NCBI GenBank assembly: GCA_004357365.1
Contig: SMVT01000038.1
Location: 1-6,311, forward strand
Length of the DNA: 6,311 bases
From: Nitrospina sp.
GTDB lineage: Bacteria; Nitrospinota; Nitrospinia; Nitrospinales; Nitrospinaceae
Reading direction: 5' to 3'
This document shows, one piece after another, positions 1 through 6,104 of the stretch. Both the position numbers and the translations under genes were made by a program. Below the pieces are notes generated by a model. The model was not told the DNA's origin and did no database searches. It saw only the letters and a program-made list of their open reading frames with translations. How positions within the stretch are numbered: position 1 is the stretch's first letter; each line of letters opens with the position of its first letter.

Positions 1-9
1 CATGATCTG

Positions 10-1503
10 ATGAAGGTCAGCCTGACGGCGTATTCCTGGACTGCGATTCTCGGGGGGATTCTGCTGTTCACGTTCATTACCCTGTTCCCGGGATTCTTCA
101 AATACATGGCCGGTATTTTCCGTCCCGTTATGCACGTCTACGCGTTGATGTTCCTGGCGGAAAGCGGCATTTTGTACGTTTACTATTACGGCTGGGACAG
201 AATGAAGGACGATCCGTTCCTGAAATGGATCCACGTCAGTCTTTCCGTTCTGTTGAACCTGGTCGGTACGGTTCTGATGTTTCTCGCGAACTCCTGGGCG
301 ACCTTCATGCAGGCCCCCGGCGGGATCGACGAGCAGGGCCGGTTCCTGGGCAACATCTGGCACGTCATCCATTCCACGCTGTGGAACCCGGTCGGCGTTC
401 ACCGGATTCTCGGGAACATCGTGTTTGGCGGCGGTATCGTCGGCGCCTACGCGGCCTATCATTATCTCACCGCCAAAACCGCGGAAGAAAAAGCCCATTA
501 CGACTGGGTGTGTTATATCGCGATGTTCATCTGCATCTTCGGATTGATCCCCCTGCCGTTCGCCGGCTACTGGCTGATGAAAGAGGTGTACGCGTTCCGT
601 CAGCAAATGGGGATCACTCTCATGGGCGGCATCATGGCCTGGCTGTTCATCATTCAGGCGGTTATGATCGGGCTGTTGTTCTTCGCGGCCAACTCTTATC
701 TGCACAACTCCATGTCCCGGGTCAAAGGCTCGCACCGGTACATGAAATACTGTAAATACATGGTGCTGTTGTTGATCATCTGTTTCACCATGTGGATGAC
801 CCCGCACACCATTGTTATGACTCCGGCGGAGTTGAAAGCGATGGGTGGCGCACAACATCCGGTGATTGGCCACTTTGGCGTGATGTCTGCCAAGAACACC
901 GCGGTGAACCTGATGATCATAACCACCATTCTTTGTTTTCTGTTGTATCAGAGGGCGAACAAGAAGATCACTGTCAGTTGGGCCACCCAGGGCAACTGCT
1001 GGCTCAGCGCCATTTTCGTCCTGGCGGCGGCCAATGTCATCTTCCTGGGCTTATACGGGTACGTCCTGCCGGCGAACCAGCGGGTCGGATTGTCGGTGCC
1101 TCAGGTGACGACTACGTTGACCACTCTGTTTGCCGGTACGGCTATCAATATCTCCATGTTCAAGGACGCCGAATCCTACGGGGATATCCAGTGGGGAACC
1201 CAGTCGCGAGTAGCCACCTACGCGATCTTCCTGCTGGCGATTTCATTCACCTGGCTGATGGGCTTGATGGGTTACATCCGGTCTTCCGTGCGCTTGTTCT
1301 GGCACGTGACGGAAGTGGTTCGGGACAACTCCGTGGATGCCTACACCCTGACTATCGGTGAAGCCGGCAAGATGCTGACGTTCAACGCCCTGTTTGTATG
1401 GGTGCAGTTTGTGGTCGTGTTCTGGGTCGGCAGTCTGACCGGCAAGCCAACCGAGGTGAAGGTTCCGGCAGGGGTTCCTGTGCCAGCCCAGCAACAGCAA
1501 TAA
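10..1503 (+). CDS. Cytochrome bd-like oxidase subunit I (CydA-like), membrane protein, possibly 5'-extended
   Basis: The 497-residue product is strongly hydrophobic, with about 12 membrane segments (roughly 10-30, 40-60, 74-96, 132-152, 166-190, 203-229, 250-268, 296-313, 332-352, 365-383, 401-423, 457-476). By eye, residues 33-64 match the CydA block around the conserved helix glutamate: E51 in LAES, exactly ten residues before GWDR (61-64) as in CydA. A following FLANSW...QAPGG stretch (91-105) resembles the CydA NxWMQxP segment. H131 in GVHRILGN resembles the CydA heme-b ligand region (KFVHTV). The family role would be oxygen reduction or heme-b electron transfer. Odd points: no histidine in the first segment, no long Q-loop, a proline-rich QQQQ tail, and no cydB beside it. 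The start is uncertain. ATG-10 overlaps a TGA (TGATG), suggesting coupling to an upstream gene, but its own frame is also open to the window edge and no Shine-Dalgarno is visible in the nine bases before it. It heads a run of c-type cytochrome genes, like bd-like oxidases reported in nitrite oxidisers (known from family literature, not searched here). Confidence 0.8.
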   Translation: MKVSLTAYSWTAILGGILLFTFITLFPGFFKYMAGIFRPVMHVYALMFLAESGILYVYYYGWDRMKDDPFLKWIHVSLSVLLNLVGTVLMFLANSWATFMQAPGGIDEQGRFLGNIWHVIHSTLWNPVGVHRILGNIVFGGGIVGAYAAYHYLTAKTAEEKAHYDWVCYIAMFICIFGLIPLPFAGYWLMKEVYAFRQQMGITLMGGIMAWLFIIQAVMIGLLFFAANSYLHNSMSRVKGSHRYMKYCKYMVLLLIICFTMWMTPHTIVMTPAELKAMGGAQHPVIGHFGVMSAKNTAVNLMIITTILCFLLYQRANKKITVSWATQGNCWLSAIFVLAAANVIFLGLYGYVLPANQRVGLSVPQVTTTLTTLFAGTAINISMFKDAESYGDIQWGTQSRVATYAIFLLAISFTWLMGLMGYIRSSVRLFWHVTEVVRDNSVDAYTLTIGEAGKMLTFNALFVWVQFVVVFWVGSLTGKPTEVKVPAGVPVPAQQQQ

Positions 1504-1550
1504 CGGGTTATTGGAGTTTACGCGTTAAGCTTTTTAAATAAATTTTCTTG

Positions 1551-1561
1551 AAGGAGAGGAG
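1551..1561 (+). promoter_or_regulatory. Ribosome binding site for the diheme membrane cytochrome gene
   Basis: AAGGAGAGGAG lies six bases before ATG-1568. It is a strong, extended Shine-Dalgarno sequence. It follows an AT-rich stretch (about 1526-1548) that is probably unstructured in the mRNA. It fixes the start at 1568. Confidence 0.75.
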
Positions 1562-1567
1562 ACAAGG

Positions 1568-2914
1568 ATGCTTCCTGAACAACAAGACATCCTGTGGACG
1601 TTCGTCAGCCTGATGTGCGTGGTATTCTCGATGTATGCGTTTATCAGTGTGATCCTGAATTGCCGGGAGCATGAGGGGGCCAATATGAAGTTGTGGGGGA
1701 CGATTTTTGCCGCAGGGGTCCTAATCAATTTAGCGTTGACCAACCACATGTTCGACTTGAACCAGGTGGAGCAACTGGGTTTTGTTGGCTGGCAGATGCT
1801 GGCTATTCTGGGCACCCTGCTGATTTGGGGAGTATTCTATAAGAATGAAGGGATCGAAGACCAGTCTCCCCCGATTATTCGGGCGGCGTTCTTCTATGTC
1901 ACCATTTCCATCCTTCTGGCCGGTTACACCAACTGGCTGCCGCAACAAAGAAGTGATCCACCCCCTGTGGGCGGCGCAGAAATTTCTGATGACATCACCA
2001 TGGATCAGTACGCCGAAATGGGACGGATCATCGTGTTCGGCGCCAAAGCGGTCGCAGGTACGAAAGCGATCGGTAAAGGGCAGTGTCCGCTCTGTCACAC
2101 CTTCGATCCCGGTGACAACATCGGCCGCTGTCCCAACCTGTTCGGGGTTGAGGAGCGCAGCCACGCCCGGATCAAGGAAGACCGTTATCTGAACGAGCCG
2201 ATCAGGATTGGTGAAACGGACGGCGCTACGCAGATCGTGAAGGGCAAACCCGACCAGGTTCCCGAGGAGTACCGCCGTGCGGATGCGGGCGATGACCTGG
2301 TGGGTGAGGATTACCTGCGCGAATCGCTGATGTGTCCGTCCTGTTACGTGGTTAAGGGATATGGTAAAACGGGTGATAAAGTCAGTCCGATGCCGGTCAT
2401 CAGCAAGCCGCCGATCAGCTTGAGCCCGATCGAGTTGAACTCGGTTCTCGCCTGGCTGCAGTCGAAAGACACGCCCGGTGACTTCGCCAGCGTCACGATT
2501 CCTCTGCCCACCGGCGGAGGGGAAATCGCGGAGACCGATGAAGAGGATGAGGATCGTCCCATCTTTGTGACCGGCACCGAGTCGATCGAAGAAATAGTCA
2601 ACACGCTGGGTTGTCCGCTCTGTCACACCATTCCGGGAATTCCCGGCGCGGTGGGTGAGTTGGGGCCCAAACTGCATGAAAAGATCAATGCTCCGCAGCG
2701 GATCAAGAATCCAAACTATAAAGGCAAGGCTAGGAACGGCCGTGAATACGTCAGGGAGTCCATCCTGAATCCCAGCGCTTACGTGGTGTTCAATGAAGAA
2801 GAAGGGGAGCCGTTTCCGGATGGTCTGATGCCGCAAGACTTTGCCAACAAATTATCCGTCAATGCGCTGGAGAAATTGGTGGATTTTATTAGTAACACCC
2901 AGCCGGAAGGCTGA
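1568..2914 (+). CDS. Membrane-anchored diheme cytochrome c (two CPLCH domains)
   Basis: The 448-residue product has about four N-terminal membrane helices (8-31, 42-60, 73-91, 104-122) and then a periplasmic region with two cytochrome c domains. Domain 1 (about 146-300) has C173-P-L-C176-H177 and candidate distal ligand M275 (SPMP). Domain 2 (about 335-443) has C349-P-L-C352-H353 and candidate M421 (GLMP). An acidic linker (ETDEEDED, 322-329) separates them. The domains look like an internal duplication: both carry Y-[LV]-R-E-S-[IL]-x-x-P-S-x-Y-V-V ahead of the methionine. In domain 1 this block reads CPSCY (256-260). That lacks the histidine of a heme motif and gives an unusual cysteine pair, with a third extra cysteine at C188. 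The likely role is electron transfer to or from the bd-like subunit on the periplasmic face. It sits 64 bases after gene 1 and 19 bases before gene 3, so it is almost certainly co-transcribed. The family is recognised only as class I-type cytochrome c; the exact orthologue name is unknown to me. Confidence 0.85.
   Translation: MLPEQQDILWTFVSLMCVVFSMYAFISVILNCREHEGANMKLWGTIFAAGVLINLALTNHMFDLNQVEQLGFVGWQMLAILGTLLIWGVFYKNEGIEDQSPPIIRAAFFYVTISILLAGYTNWLPQQRSDPPPVGGAEISDDITMDQYAEMGRIIVFGAKAVAGTKAIGKGQCPLCHTFDPGDNIGRCPNLFGVEERSHARIKEDRYLNEPIRIGETDGATQIVKGKPDQVPEEYRRADAGDDLVGEDYLRESLMCPSCYVVKGYGKTGDKVSPMPVISKPPISLSPIELNSVLAWLQSKDTPGDFASVTIPLPTGGGEIAETDEEDEDRPIFVTGTESIEEIVNTLGCPLCHTIPGIPGAVGELGPKLHEKINAPQRIKNPNYKGKARNGREYVRESILNPSAYVVFNEEEGEPFPDGLMPQDFANKLSVNALEKLVDFISNTQPEG
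2084..2629 (+). repeat. Duplicated heme-site coding sequence (18-base direct repeat)
   Basis: The 18 bases encoding C-P-L-C-H-T are identical at 2084-2101 and 2612-2629, with different flanks. The feature spans both copies. They mark the two cytochrome c domains of the diheme protein and agree with an internal domain duplication, or with constrained codon choice at the heme site. Confidence 0.7.
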
Positions 2915-2917
2915 TCC

Positions 2918-2924
2918 AGGAGGG
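2918..2924 (+). promoter_or_regulatory. Ribosome binding site deciding the start of the monoheme cytochrome gene
   Basis: AGGAGGG lies just after the stop codon of the preceding gene (2912-2914). It is one base too close to serve the in-frame ATG-2925, but sits about nine to ten bases before ATG-2934. The start at 2934 is therefore preferred over 2925 and over the longer frame from 2841, which would overlap the preceding gene by 74 bases. Confidence 0.65.
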
Positions 2925-2933
2925 ATGGTAGGA

Positions 2934-3911
2934 ATGAACAATGTAGTGAAAGGATTAATCTTATACGTGGTCGGTTGGGCCGCTTTCCACTATGGTTTGT
3001 TTCCGCTGATGACGCCCAAAGAACCTACCTGGATAGTCAACCGCTACGTTTATTATTTGCTGTTTGTGGCCTATTGTCTCGCTTTTAACCTCGTTTTGAA
3101 GTTGAAGCCCCCGATCTCCCTGAACGGGTTGGCGGTTTTTTTATTGGGATTTTATTTTTACCAGTCCGTGCTGTTCCCGCCCATCCCTTGGACCTTGTTG
3201 ATCACCTATATGATGCTCTGGGGGATCGGGACGTTCCTGTATGTTTCGCAGGATCCGGCGACCTTCGCTGAATTCCGAAAACCCATCGTAAGGACGGTTA
3301 CCGGAGAGTACAAGCTGGCGCGCTACATCGTGTTTGCCTCCATGCCCCTTCTGGTGGGTTTCGGCACCTATCAGTTTATTTATCCCTCGTTTCCGGAACC
3401 GGTTGAGTTGCGTACGGTTCACCCGGCGCCGCCGGCGACCACCCGGGTGCACGGCAAGAACTTCACGCTGGAAGGATTGCAGAATCCTTTCAGAATTGAC
3501 GAGCAGGACAATTACAAGGACAGCTTCCCCTTTCTGGATGCCGACAAGCAGGAGTACATGAAATCGGTCACCGAAGGCGGAACGATTTTCTTTAGGGAAT
3601 GTCATTACTGCCACGGCGACCAGTTGAACGGTCTGGGAATGTTCTCCCATGTGTTCAACCCGACCCCTGCGAACTTCGTCGACCCGGGAACCATCGCCAT
3701 GCTGCGCGAATCCTTCCTGTTCTGGCGGGTGGCCAAAGGCGGTCCGGGATTGCCGAACGAATCGACTCCGTGGTCCTCGGCGATGCCGGCTTGGGAAGAG
3801 CACTTGAAAACGGACGAAATCTGGAAAGTCATCCTGTTTGAGTACTGGTACACCGGATGGCATCCGAGAACTTTTGATGAAGAGTCCTCTGCCGCAGGTG
3901 GTGGAGAATAA
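2934..3911 (+). CDS. Membrane-anchored monoheme cytochrome c (CHYCH)
   Basis: The 325-residue product (from ATG-2934) has about five N-terminal membrane helices (4-25, 37-56, 63-82, 86-105, 130-150) and then a periplasmic cytochrome c domain. The heme motif is C223-H-Y-C226-H227, followed by GDQLNGLG. The candidate distal ligand is M284 in SAMPAW, followed by the usual C-terminal helix (about 290-306). The layout of many membrane helices followed by a cytochrome c domain mirrors the preceding gene, so the two probably form a pair of membrane partners for the bd-like subunit. The tail after residue 310 is acidic, then glycine-rich. The gene starts 19 bases after the preceding stop. The role is inferred as electron transfer within the same complex; I do not recognise a named orthologue. 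Other start choices (2925, 2841) add only residues with no clear function. Confidence 0.83.
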   Translation: MNNVVKGLILYVVGWAAFHYGLFPLMTPKEPTWIVNRYVYYLLFVAYCLAFNLVLKLKPPISLNGLAVFLLGFYFYQSVLFPPIPWTLLITYMMLWGIGTFLYVSQDPATFAEFRKPIVRTVTGEYKLARYIVFASMPLLVGFGTYQFIYPSFPEPVELRTVHPAPPATTRVHGKNFTLEGLQNPFRIDEQDNYKDSFPFLDADKQEYMKSVTEGGTIFFRECHYCHGDQLNGLGMFSHVFNPTPANFVDPGTIAMLRESFLFWRVAKGGPGLPNESTPWSSAMPAWEEHLKTDEIWKVILFEYWYTGWHPRTFDEESSAAGGGE

Positions 3912-3935
3912 TTAATAAAACTATTTATTTCACAT

Positions 3936-3949
3936 TTTGAAATTTCAAA
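3936..3949 (+). repeat. Perfect 14-base AT-rich palindrome before the NxrC-like gene
   Basis: TTTGAAATTTCAAA reads the same on both strands and lies in an AT-rich 51-base gap (3912-3962), just upstream of the ribosome binding site of the next gene. It could be an operator, a weak RNA hairpin, or chance in AT-rich DNA. No function is shown. Confidence 0.4.
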
Positions 3950-3952
3950 TAA

Positions 3953-3960
3953 AGAGGGAG
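3953..3960 (+). promoter_or_regulatory. Ribosome binding site for the NxrC-like gene
   Basis: AGAGGGAG lies two bases before ATG-3963, with its GAGG core five bases from the start. The protein begins directly with a signal peptide, which supports this start. Confidence 0.6.
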
Positions 3961-3962
3961 AT

Positions 3963-5678
3963 ATGCTGACGGAGTCTAGAAAATCGTTAAGGCAGTTGAT
4001 TGCCGGACTGGTGATCTTTTTGGTGGCCGGCCTGCCGTCAACTCTTCTGGCGGAGGAAGCACAGCCAGCGGATCTGATTCAGACAGACAAACTGGAACTG
4101 GGCAAGAAAGTTTATTTCAAACGCTGTGTCTGGTGTCACGGAATTGAGGGCGAGGGTAACGGGCCGTCGGCGGATCGTTTGTTCACCCGTCCCAGGAATT
4201 TTATTCAAGGGACTTTTAAAATCCGCTGGACCGATTCCGGCGACCTTCCTTTGGACCAAAACCTGATCGATACCGTGAAAAACGGGTTGCCGGGGTCCGC
4301 CATGCCGTCCTGGAGTGGAATCCTGAGTGAAGACGAAATCGAAGCGGTCGTTCAATTCGTCAAATCCCTGGTTCAGGACCGTGATTTTGCGGACGAGGAT
4401 GAAGAAGTCTACGTACAGGATTTCGGGTCGAACCCCTGGGGAACCAAGGGTCCCTATCATTTCGGTGTGCCTCAGGAGGATATCGATGCCGGTAAAGAGA
4501 TCTTCCTGAAGAACAAATGTTTCGAGTGTCACGGCGGCGAAGGCCGGGGTGACGGTAACCCGACGATGAAAGACGATTGGGGATTCGCGATTATGGCGGC
4601 CGACTGGCAGCAGTGCTGGAATTTCCGCGGTAGCCGGCGCAATCACTTCGACCCGTTCAACATTGTCCGGACGATTTCCACCGGAATGAACGGGACGCCG
4701 ATGCCGAACTTCAAAGACAAGATCACGATTGAAGACCGGTGGAAACTGGCGGCGTTTGTCAATTCCCTGTGTCCCCGGAAAAAGATTGATCGGTTGACCA
4801 ACAAACCGATCAATGACTTTTTGATCAAGTCCAAGCGTCGGATTGGAGCGGTGTCCACGGATTTCAACGATCCGATGTGGCAGGCCCCGGATGACGACGA
4901 CCGCATCAAGTCCCGCGCTTCGGATTACGAAGGCAATCAGTACTGGCATTTTGTGGCCGTGGCCGGTCAGATCACCCGCGGCGAGCGGAACTTTAAGCCG
5001 AAAGTGGACAACCTGTGGGTTATGTCCAACTGGTCTGAGGAAGAGCAGGCGATTTACTACCTGGTGGAATACCACAACCGGTTTCTCTCCGTCGATCCGG
5101 CGTATCCGGATGCCGTCGCCATTCAGTGGCCGGGACAATTGGAAGAGCTGTTCGGCGCGGAAAAACCGTACTTCATTTTCGGCGATTCCAAGAAGCCTGT
5201 GGATCTTTGGAAGGCCAATTTCATGGTCAAGGACTATAGCGACACCGCCGCGCCCAATCCGAACGGATACGATCTGGATGTGACCGTTGAGGAATTGGTG
5301 GGCAACGGGTTTGAAGCCATTTTTCCAAAAGAAACCCCCGGCGGTGTGCAGGTGGTGAATTCCAAATACCACCAGGGTCGGGTAAAGATCATGTTCAAAC
5401 GCTCTTTGATGACCGAGAATCCGGACAAAACCGATGTTCAGATTCCGATTAAAACCTATATCCCGATTGCTTTCATGGAATGGTCGGGCTGGGCCCAGGA
5501 GCATGACGAGCATATGGCCATTTCCACCTGGCTGTATACGATTCTTGAACCGGAATTGCCCAAATCTCTGTTGTACATGCCGCCGATCATGGCAACGGCA
5601 TGGTTTGGTTTCCAAATGTGGTTGGTCTGGATGACCAAGCGCACCCGGAAGATGGCCGCAGAGGGTAAGGTGAAGTAA
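3963..5678 (+). CDS. Diheme cytochrome c fused to an ethylbenzene-dehydrogenase/NxrC-like heme-b domain, membrane anchored
   Basis: The 571-residue product starts with a Sec signal peptide (basic start, hydrophobic 11-24, likely cleavage after LLA at about 30). Cytochrome c domain 1 (about 42-138) has C55-V-W-C58-H59 and candidate distal M114 (SAMPSW). Domain 2 (about 172-270) has C186-F-E-C189-H190 and candidate M247 (TPMPNF). Residues about 295-530 resemble the gamma-subunit (EB_dh) fold of type II DMSO-reductase-family enzymes: DPMWQAP (303-309), a DNLWVMSNWSEEE strand region (349-361) and PVDLWKANF (412-420). In EbdC-like proteins this domain binds one heme b through Met and Lys. I cannot assign those ligands with certainty here. 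A single helix (about 538-557) followed by basic residues anchors the C-terminus. The protein would relay electrons in the periplasm between a molybdoenzyme such as nitrite oxidoreductase and the bd-like complex (inference). No catalytic alpha or beta subunit gene lies in the window. It is the last gene before the terminator. Confidence 0.82.
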   Translation: MLTESRKSLRQLIAGLVIFLVAGLPSTLLAEEAQPADLIQTDKLELGKKVYFKRCVWCHGIEGEGNGPSADRLFTRPRNFIQGTFKIRWTDSGDLPLDQNLIDTVKNGLPGSAMPSWSGILSEDEIEAVVQFVKSLVQDRDFADEDEEVYVQDFGSNPWGTKGPYHFGVPQEDIDAGKEIFLKNKCFECHGGEGRGDGNPTMKDDWGFAIMAADWQQCWNFRGSRRNHFDPFNIVRTISTGMNGTPMPNFKDKITIEDRWKLAAFVNSLCPRKKIDRLTNKPINDFLIKSKRRIGAVSTDFNDPMWQAPDDDDRIKSRASDYEGNQYWHFVAVAGQITRGERNFKPKVDNLWVMSNWSEEEQAIYYLVEYHNRFLSVDPAYPDAVAIQWPGQLEELFGAEKPYFIFGDSKKPVDLWKANFMVKDYSDTAAPNPNGYDLDVTVEELVGNGFEAIFPKETPGGVQVVNSKYHQGRVKIMFKRSLMTENPDKTDVQIPIKTYIPIAFMEWSGWAQEHDEHMAISTWLYTILEPELPKSLLYMPPIMATAWFGFQMWLVWMTKRTRKMAAEGKVK

Positions 5679-5710
5679 GGCTCTGAAACTGTCATTGAAA
5701 CAAGCAACAC

Positions 5711-5744
5711 AAAAGGCCCGTCCAAATGGACGGGCCTTTTTTTT
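5711..5744 (+). terminator. Rho-independent terminator, probably bidirectional
   Basis: A perfect 13-base-pair stem (AAAAGGCCCGTCC, 5711-5723, with its complement 5728-5740) encloses the loop AAAT and runs into eight T residues (5737-5744). It lies 32 bases after the last operon gene. Read on the minus strand, the same stem ends in only four T, so it may more weakly terminate the convergent rpoZ transcript as well. Confidence 0.93.
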
Positions 5745-5792
5745 ATTGAATGCTCGGCGAAATTGATGAGACGGGGGGATTCCCCAATGGGT

Positions 5793-6014
5793 TCAGATGG
5801 AGATTTGCTCCAGGTCCATATTGCCTTCGATGATTTCGCGAAGCGCAAGCTCGTAGTAGGTTTTGGGTGAATCGTATTCGTTTTCGCCTACTTCGATACA
5901 GGGTTGCGCCCCTTTTTCCAGTTGGTGAATCCTCTGCGACACCAGAATACACAACAGGTAGCGGCTTTTGATCACATCCATGGCCAGCTTTTCCAGTTCC
6001 AGTAATTCCTCCAT
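5793..6014 (-). CDS. rpoZ: DNA-directed RNA polymerase omega subunit
   Basis: This 73-residue protein matches the small omega subunit, which binds the beta' subunit and assists RNA polymerase assembly. Recognisable omega features are SRYLL (17-21), the basic/polar helix SQRIHQLEKGA (26-36) and the C-terminal ELALREIIEG segment (55-64). The length is in the usual 65-90 residue range. The start at 6014 is supported by AAGGAG five bases upstream (6020-6025) and by a near-consensus promoter 48 bases further upstream. It is convergent with the cytochrome operon and shares the hairpin between them. It shows no truncation or other oddity. Confidence 0.88.
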   Translation of the reverse strand: MEELLELEKLAMDVIKSRYLLCILVSQRIHQLEKGAQPCIEVGENEYDSPKTYYELALREIIEGNMDLEQISI

Positions 6015-6019
6015 TGATG

Positions 6020-6025
6020 CTCCTT
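6020..6025 (-). promoter_or_regulatory. Ribosome binding site of rpoZ
   Basis: On the minus strand AAGGAG lies five bases before the rpoZ ATG (6014-6012), fixing that start. Confidence 0.75.
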
Positions 6026-6061
6026 GCTGATCACTAATAAATGGGAATGGTTACGTTGTGC

Positions 6062-6090
6062 ATTCTAATGCCTGCGGGCTCTCCTGTCAA
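6062..6090 (-). promoter_or_regulatory. Sigma70-type promoter for rpoZ
   Basis: On the minus strand a perfect TTGACA -35 box (6090-6085) is followed by exactly 17 bases and TAGAAT (6067-6062; five of six matches to TATAAT). Transcription should begin near 6055, giving a leader of about 40 bases before rpoZ. The -35 box is 14 bases past the stop codon of the upstream gene, so rpoZ can be transcribed independently of it. Confidence 0.82.
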
Positions 6091-6104
6091 TTCCGATGCC
6101 GCGA

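Noticed and set aside
1511..1539. Possible internal promoter TTGGAG-17-TTAAAT between genes 1 and 2
   Set aside because: Only three and four of six positions match the consensus boxes, as expected by chance in an AT-rich gap; the spacing fits but the boxes are too weak to call.
2333..2347. CPSCY as a third c-heme site
   Set aside because: The axial histidine is replaced by tyrosine, and the position aligns with the NPSAY loop of the second domain, not with a heme attachment site. It is reported only as a cysteine-pair oddity.
1730..2836. Antisense open frame of 368 codons on the minus strand
   Set aside because: It is fully opposite the diheme cytochrome gene, whose heme motifs and membrane helices prove the plus-strand frame; no family is recognisable on the minus strand.
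3938..3967. Possible promoter TTGAAA...TATGCT before the NxrC-like gene
   Set aside because: The -10 box would overlap the start codon and transcription would begin inside the gene, which does not fit a good ribosome binding site upstream of the ATG.
4038..5615. Long antisense open frame of 525 codons on the minus strand
   Set aside because: It lies entirely opposite the NxrC-like gene, has no ribosome binding site or recognisable domain, and its composition (many R, H, G, V) is typical of an antisense shadow.
5775..5785. GGGG-ATT-CCCC mini-hairpin downstream of rpoZ
   Set aside because: The four-pair stem with a three-base loop and no T tract is too small to be a terminator; the strong hairpin at 5711-5744 already serves this gap.
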